Source: an uncultured Lentisphaeria bacterium
Lineage (GTDB): Bacteria > Verrucomicrobiota > Lentisphaeria > Victivallales > UBA1829
Length of the DNA stretch: 57,321 nucleotides
Reading direction: 5' to 3'
Assembly (NCBI GenBank): GCA_949287225.1
Contig: CASEFP010000149.1
Location: forward strand, 1 to 57,321
Below are positions 53,145 through 57,321 of this stretch, piece after piece. The notes under the pieces were generated by a model, which had not been told where the DNA came from, made no database searches, and saw nothing but the letters and a program-made list of their open reading frames with translations. The position numbers and the translations under genes are program-made. Numbering within the stretch: position 1 is the first letter of the stretch; each line of letters begins with the position of its first letter.

Positions 53145-55484
53145 CTATTCCGCACCGGCGCGGGACCCATGCCCCCGGTGCAGTTCGATCTCCATCCGGA
53201 TTTCTCCGGAGTTGCCTTCCTTCGCAAAGTTCATCCTCGTGAACTTCTCCTTCCGCCGGACGGTCAGAGTTTCAGAAGAAAAACGCACGTCTTTGGGAAA
53301 ACGGATCAGAATATGGCTGGTTTTTCCGTCGATCCGGATGGTATTGTCCGCGAGCTGTTTCCAGGGAAGGTCCGTAATCCAGAGGAAACGCGCCCCCTTG
53401 TGGCGTTCCGCCATGCGGTAGGTATCCGTGATCGTGATTTTTTCCGGAACAGGGGAATCAACCCGGCGCTTCCATTCAAGAATGTCACCGCCCGAAGCGG
53501 GCGCCGGATGAATTTCCGCAAGGAAGGATTCTGCATCGCCTTTTCCGGCGGGACGGATGTCCACCGGACTGACCGTCTCCTTCTCGTTTTCACGCTCCTC
53601 CAGCGGAACGAGCATATTGTGGTAATCGGCGCGAACCACATTTTTCGCGTCCGCGTCGGCATAATTCTGCCCGCCGGGATCGGCGGCATAGGTGTCGCCG
53701 TCGAACTCCAGCACGAAACTGCCCTTGTCATTGTGCCGGTGACAGGCGGAGTTCGCCCTGGCGCCGAGCAGCAGGAGCTTGACCGGAACCCCGTCGAGGA
53801 AGCGCGTCGAAGACATCGCGCCCATAACCGGAAGTTCAGAGAAGGGTTTGAAGGGCGGATTGCCGTCCGGAACATCGTTGCGCATACTCAGAAAAATCAG
53901 ATCCGCTAACATCGTAACCTTTCCCAGACGGTCGTGGTAGAGACGCGTCCACTGGCTTTCCGGCGCGATGGCAGCCAGAAACTGATAGGTCGTGACGGGT
54001 CCGTGGCGGCCTTCGCCCTGGCTGCTGGAAAAGGGAATCAGTCCGCCGCGGCGGTCGGTCGAAATCAGCGTATCGCCGAATGCGCCGAGTTTTTTCATCT
54101 TTTCCGGAATGATGTCGCGGATTTTCTTCCCGCGCGCGTTGGCATACATCTGGAGCGAAGGCTGGATGGAGGATACCGTGTAGAAAAAGTAGCCCGGCCC
54201 TTCCAGAAAACTCCCGTCCGGATGAATCAGCAGATCAATGGAGTCACAGAGTTCGCGCAGCGCCAGCTCCGTATAGGGACGGACCCGTGCTCCGTTCCAC
54301 GAATGGGCTCTTTCCAGAACCAGATAGGCCGCAAGGCGTCCCCGCGTGAAGACGGAGAGCTGATTGTTGCCGAAGAGATAGGAGTATTTCCAGATGTTGT
54401 AGTTGATCTGACCGAGTCCCTCCAGCGCCAGACGTTTGAGCAGGAGCTGCCTCCCGGCGGGGGAGAGGAGGTCACCGGCATAGTCAAAAACCAGCGCAAT
54501 CCCCTCTGCGGCAACGGCATGGGAAAAAACGCGCTGATCCCAGCCGCTGTCGGTGAAGTCGGAAAGAAATGTGCTGTCCCAGTTCGGTGTCAGCGCCATC
54601 ACGACGGCGGTGCGGACCGCCAGGCGCAGATACTCCGGATTCCGTGCAATGACGCCTTTCTGGAGCAGGCCGTTCCCCCCGTAGAACTTCTGATTTTCGT
54701 CACGGACCCTGCCGAAGAGTTTCACATTGGCAAAGGGCAGAACATCGGACATCGCCTTTTCCGGAGCGTAGCCGTCCGGCAGACGTTCTGTGAGAATTTC
54801 ATGTCCGGTTTTCTTTTTCAGCGCCTGATATTCATCCTGAATGCGTTTGAGGCGCAGTCCCCGCCCGAGGAGTCCGACACGGGGCTGAAAGGAGGGAACC
54901 GTGTCCGGCGGGGCAAGGAACAGATCCAGCGGCTGTTCGGCAAGCTGCTGCTTCTGTTCTTCGAGCAGCTTCAGGCCGGCGCTGTTCTGAAGTCCCAGCC
55001 ATTGAAAGGTGCCGTTTGTAACTGATTTCGCGTCCGTATCAAACACTTCAAGCGTGATCTTCCGGATCTCCTTTGCCCCGTCCAGCGGCATGAGATATTC
55101 GCCGCGGTAGGGGCTTTCCCCTTTCCAGGAGCCTTTCCGGATTCCCGCGTCGGTGGCAAGCGTAATGCTCAGCGTGCTTCCGATGGGCAGGCGGATGCAG
55201 GAGATCAGGCGGTCATAGCGGGCGCACGGAACCGGAACCGTGCGTTCCATGGCAAATGCGGCTTTTCCCTTCTCCGCATTTTTCCTGCTCCATGAGAATG
55301 CCGTCGCACCGAACGGCTGTGAAACGCTCCCCCGGACCACCTTCCAGTTCCGGATCTCTCCCATGGTGGAATCCCAGAATGGAGCGAAAACCGCTTCCGC
55401 GGGATTGATCGGTGTGACCCGGGTCGGCGCCGCGCCGAGCGTGACAGAGAGAATCACGAACAGAAAAACGGCTTTCCTCTTCAT
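53145..55484 (-). CDS. Secreted heparinase II/III-like polysaccharide lyase of cassette D
   Basis: A 779-residue secreted enzyme with a signal peptide ending near SVTLGAA. The N-terminal third is beta-rich, then an alpha-toroid domain (about 250-500) and the heparinase II/III beta-sandwich. The catalytic-region motif SACHRHNDKGSFVLEFDG (about residue 560) holds the His used in the family, and HPDGSFLEGPGYFFYT carries the Tyr region. Relatives (PL12, PL15, PL21) cleave heparan sulfate, alginate or acidic glycans by beta-elimination. It follows the secreted protein gene by 13 nt and ends at a terminator. The exact substrate is unknown. Confidence 0.8.
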   Translation of the reverse strand: MKRKAVFLFVILSVTLGAAPTRVTPINPAEAVFAPFWDSTMGEIRNWKVVRGSVSQPFGATAFSWSRKNAEKGKAAFAMERTVPVPCARYDRLISCIRLPIGSTLSITLATDAGIRKGSWKGESPYRGEYLMPLDGAKEIRKITLEVFDTDAKSVTNGTFQWLGLQNSAGLKLLEEQKQQLAEQPLDLFLAPPDTVPSFQPRVGLLGRGLRLKRIQDEYQALKKKTGHEILTERLPDGYAPEKAMSDVLPFANVKLFGRVRDENQKFYGGNGLLQKGVIARNPEYLRLAVRTAVVMALTPNWDSTFLSDFTDSGWDQRVFSHAVAAEGIALVFDYAGDLLSPAGRQLLLKRLALEGLGQINYNIWKYSYLFGNNQLSVFTRGRLAAYLVLERAHSWNGARVRPYTELALRELCDSIDLLIHPDGSFLEGPGYFFYTVSSIQPSLQMYANARGKKIRDIIPEKMKKLGAFGDTLISTDRRGGLIPFSSSQGEGRHGPVTTYQFLAAIAPESQWTRLYHDRLGKVTMLADLIFLSMRNDVPDGNPPFKPFSELPVMGAMSSTRFLDGVPVKLLLLGARANSACHRHNDKGSFVLEFDGDTYAADPGGQNYADADAKNVVRADYHNMLVPLEERENEKETVSPVDIRPAGKGDAESFLAEIHPAPASGGDILEWKRRVDSPVPEKITITDTYRMAERHKGARFLWITDLPWKQLADNTIRIDGKTSHILIRFPKDVRFSSETLTVRRKEKFTRMNFAKEGNSGEIRMEIELHRGHGSRAGAE

Positions 55485-55497
55485 GACGGCATCTCCC

Positions 55498-56286
55498 TCA
55501 TTTGAGTTCCGTCAAAGTGAGATTGCGGAAAAAGACTTTTCCCGTCTCCTTTCCCGCTTTCCTGAAGTAGATCACCGGCGCAACGAGAACGGTTCCCGGA
55601 CGGAAACGGTCATAGTATTCGCCGCCCTTCGGATGAAAGCCGCTGCCTTTGATTTTTCCGCTGAACGTCGTCCATTCCGCCGGAAGCGCCCGGTTCGCAG
55701 CCGCACTGTAGATTGCCGACGAACCGGCGCGGTGCATTCTGACGCACGTTCCCGCCGGATATGCTTCGGGAAGCGGTGCGGAAAGCGTAATTTCATTGCC
55801 GTTGACAGTCTTGATCGGGATCACGTTGAAGTTTGGAAGATCCCTGTGTGCTTTATCCGCTCCGAACGCCGCATAAAAACGGGCGGGGACACATTTCCAG
55901 TTCGCCGCATTCCGGATTCTGATTGTCCGCGCCCCCTGTGCCGCCGCTTCGGAGAGTTCGGTCAGGGTGCCGGGAAGCACATTGATGTTCTGCGCTTTGA
56001 TTTCCCGCATGTCCGCATCGTAGGGAATCAGACCGAAATAGAGGAAGGAGCTTCCCGGAGAGGCAGCCTTGAATTCACCTTTGAGCTGATACGTTTTCGC
56101 CGGGTCGACCTCGATGGGTTCCTTTGCTGTGAGAGTCATCGGCGTCTGTGATTCAAACGCCCTGCTTCCGTCTATTGTGACGGGAGCATAACGGCCTTTG
56201 AAGTTCTCTATTTGCGGGGGAGTGTCTTCGGCACCGAGCATTCCGCCCAGAGCAAATAATACAGCGAGCATTGAGCTTTTGTTCAT
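55498..56286 (-). CDS. Secreted beta-rich protein of cassette D
   Basis: A 262-residue secreted protein with a signal peptide (MNKSSMLAVLFALGGMLGAE). The mature chain reads like a carbohydrate-binding beta-sandwich (AKTYQLKGEFKAAS, then FLYFGLIPYDAD), with an interior segment EITLSAPLPEAYPAGT and a C-terminal FFRNLTLTELK typical of CBM-like endings. No catalytic motif is visible. AAAGGAAAG precedes the ATG. It lies between the prepilin-like gene and the heparinase-like lyase, so it probably helps bind or present the same polysaccharide. Confidence 0.65.
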   Translation of the reverse strand: MNKSSMLAVLFALGGMLGAEDTPPQIENFKGRYAPVTIDGSRAFESQTPMTLTAKEPIEVDPAKTYQLKGEFKAASPGSSFLYFGLIPYDADMREIKAQNINVLPGTLTELSEAAAQGARTIRIRNAANWKCVPARFYAAFGADKAHRDLPNFNVIPIKTVNGNEITLSAPLPEAYPAGTCVRMHRAGSSAIYSAAANRALPAEWTTFSGKIKGSGFHPKGGEYYDRFRPGTVLVAPVIYFRKAGKETGKVFFRNLTLTELK

Positions 56287-56350
56287 GACCTTCTTTCCTT
56301 TCTCTGCGTACTGTTATTTTTCCTTGGATTATGAATGAAAACAGATTCCG

Positions 56351-57118
56351 TCATCTGCGTTCCCTCAGGACACCGGACAGATAATACCAGTGTGTGACCT
56401 GCCAGTATTGATAAACATTATGCGGCCATGAGATATCCCCGGAGGCAAGCGTGCGTGTGGAGGTCTTTGCAATTTCACGCCCCTGCATGGAGACGGCATG
56501 GCCGTCAGAGAACCCTGCACAGGCGCGGGCGGTGACTGTCGGGATATAGGTTTTTGTGCCAAGTGCGGTCAGATCAAGATGATCCTGTCTTTTTCCGTGG
56601 CGGAAACGGACGGACTTTGTCGTCCAAACCGGAGGAGTCACAGCGTAACCTCTTGCCGAGGATGGACTTTCATTCCAGGAGTTACAGTCATTGACACCGG
56701 AACTGTCTGCAACAAGAACTGTTTCCGAAGGAAATCGAATCTGAGTCTGCTTGATGGATGCCAGCTTATCGGTTCCTCCCAGCAGGTCCAACGACAGTCC
56801 GTAATGAGCATAGCCGTAAACCGTCTGTCCCTGCGGAATGTTTTTCGACCCTTCCGGACATCCCAGGATCAGGTTCCGTTTTGCTCCGACAGCATTGTAC
56901 CAGAACAGGGGGCTGTCGCCGTCACCGGATTCGATGGATGCCTTGTTGAAAAGTGGCGGCAGCCACTGCCGGTGTTCATCCACATAACCGAGCACCAGCA
57001 TCGCAAGCTGTTTCTGGTTGCCGATGCAGGAAATCTCCCTGGCTTTCGTGCGTGCTGAATGCAGCGCGGGCAGGAGCAGCGACGCCAGGATCGCGATGAT
57101 CTGTATTCTGTGAAGCAT
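56351..57118 (-). CDS. Prepilin-like protein of cassette D with degenerate N-terminal signal
   Basis: A 255-residue protein. The chain resembles the other prepilin-like proteins (IIAILASLLLPALHSAR, then GNQKQLAMLVLGYVDEH, then DGHAVSM near the C-terminus). However, the expected FTLIELLVV start is missing: the frame begins MLHRIQ before IIAILAS, and no upstream ATG restores the motif in any frame. The helix is only about 13 residues long. The His of H-x9-DG is also not in place. It may be a decaying gene or have a different sorting signal. It lies 64 nt before the secreted protein gene. A regulator, if present, would be beyond the window edge. Confidence 0.6.
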   Translation of the reverse strand: MLHRIQIIAILASLLLPALHSARTKAREISCIGNQKQLAMLVLGYVDEHRQWLPPLFNKASIESGDGDSPLFWYNAVGAKRNLILGCPEGSKNIPQGQTVYGYAHYGLSLDLLGGTDKLASIKQTQIRFPSETVLVADSSGVNDCNSWNESPSSARGYAVTPPVWTTKSVRFRHGKRQDHLDLTALGTKTYIPTVTARACAGFSDGHAVSMQGREIAKTSTRTLASGDISWPHNVYQYWQVTHWYYLSGVLRERR

Positions 57119-57321
57119 ATAAAAAGTTGTAAATATATAAGGGAACCTCTATCAATGCTTTTTTTGACAGAAACCCCGTTTGTTTCAATTTGAAAATCTC
57201 CCAATGAGATTTTTCTGTACATTACGTTGGCATTTTGACTTCCCTTTTTCAAGTCTCCACGACTGAACCGCCGATATTTTACTCGTTTTTCCTGTCCAAA
57301 TCCTTCTTTTATGCGGTCTGC

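Overview
The window reads as chromosome of a Lentisphaerota (Victivallales-like) bacterium, probably from an animal gut. This is inferred from content: GC-rich DNA, several secreted proteins with prepilin-type N-termini and an H-x9-DG motif, GntR-headed regulators with LacI-type sensor domains, secreted polysaccharide-degrading enzymes (PL8-like lyase, heparinase II/III-like lyase, GH16, DUF4838), and housekeeping genes (gyrB, recA, alaS, prfB, holA, pdxB). I saw no rRNA, tRNA, CRISPR array or intact insertion sequence.

Layout. 1-1.1 kb: end of a gene, a hairpin, and a decayed GntR/LacI-type regulator. 1.1-2.2 kb: zinc alcohol dehydrogenase. 2.35-6.8 kb: cassette A (regulator, prepilin-like protein, PL8-like lyase) behind a promoter that overlaps a palindrome. 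6.9-9.0 kb: an S24-like/excisionase-like regulator, a maltose-type acetyltransferase, a tiny Cys-rich protein and an AlkA-like glycosylase. 9.0-14.2 kb: cassette B (regulator, prepilin-like protein, GH16 multidomain enzyme), again with a palindrome at a consensus promoter. 14.2-18.3 kb: a sparse gap, a glyoxalase, an animal-type UDP-glucose dehydrogenase, two membrane proteins and an MBL hydrolase. 18.3-23.7 kb (minus): paired membrane proteins, DUF2062, pdxB, holA and an M42 peptidase. 23.8-25.5 kb: prfB and a YihX-like HAD phosphatase, closed by a bidirectional terminator. 25.6-28.8 kb (minus): a CPA2 antiporter-PTS IIA fusion, a second DUF2062 protein and a lipoprotein. 29.0-32.9 kb: tandem secretin-like genes behind a strong promoter and a leader with a candidate pseudoknot, then a lipoprotein. 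32.9-37.8 kb (minus): cassette C (regulator, prepilin-like protein, DUF4838 enzyme). 37.9-40.3 kb (minus): alaS in a short form, and a STAS protein. 40.5-44.3 kb: a Lys/Ala-rich secreted protein, two PilT-family ATPases and DUF4186. 44.3-52.8 kb (minus): gyrB, recA, a large TPR protein, exbB, exbD, a TonB-like protein and a zinc-ribbon membrane protein, closely spaced. 53.1-57.1 kb (minus): cassette D (prepilin-like protein with a degenerate signal, secreted protein, heparinase-like enzyme).

How it fits together. The most interesting pattern is a recurring module: regulator, then a pseudopilin-like H-x9-DG protein, then a secreted polysaccharide-degrading enzyme, in that order and close together. 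Three copies are complete. A fourth lacks its regulator inside the window, and a dead regulator lies at the left edge. Each complete copy has its own palindrome overlapping or abutting the regulator's promoter, and the three palindromes differ. This looks like a polysaccharide-utilisation layout without SusC/SusD genes, in which a pilin-like surface protein may take the binding or display role. The secretin-like pair, the two PilT-type ATPases and the ExbB/ExbD cluster could supply secretion, assembly or energy functions. That link is inference only.
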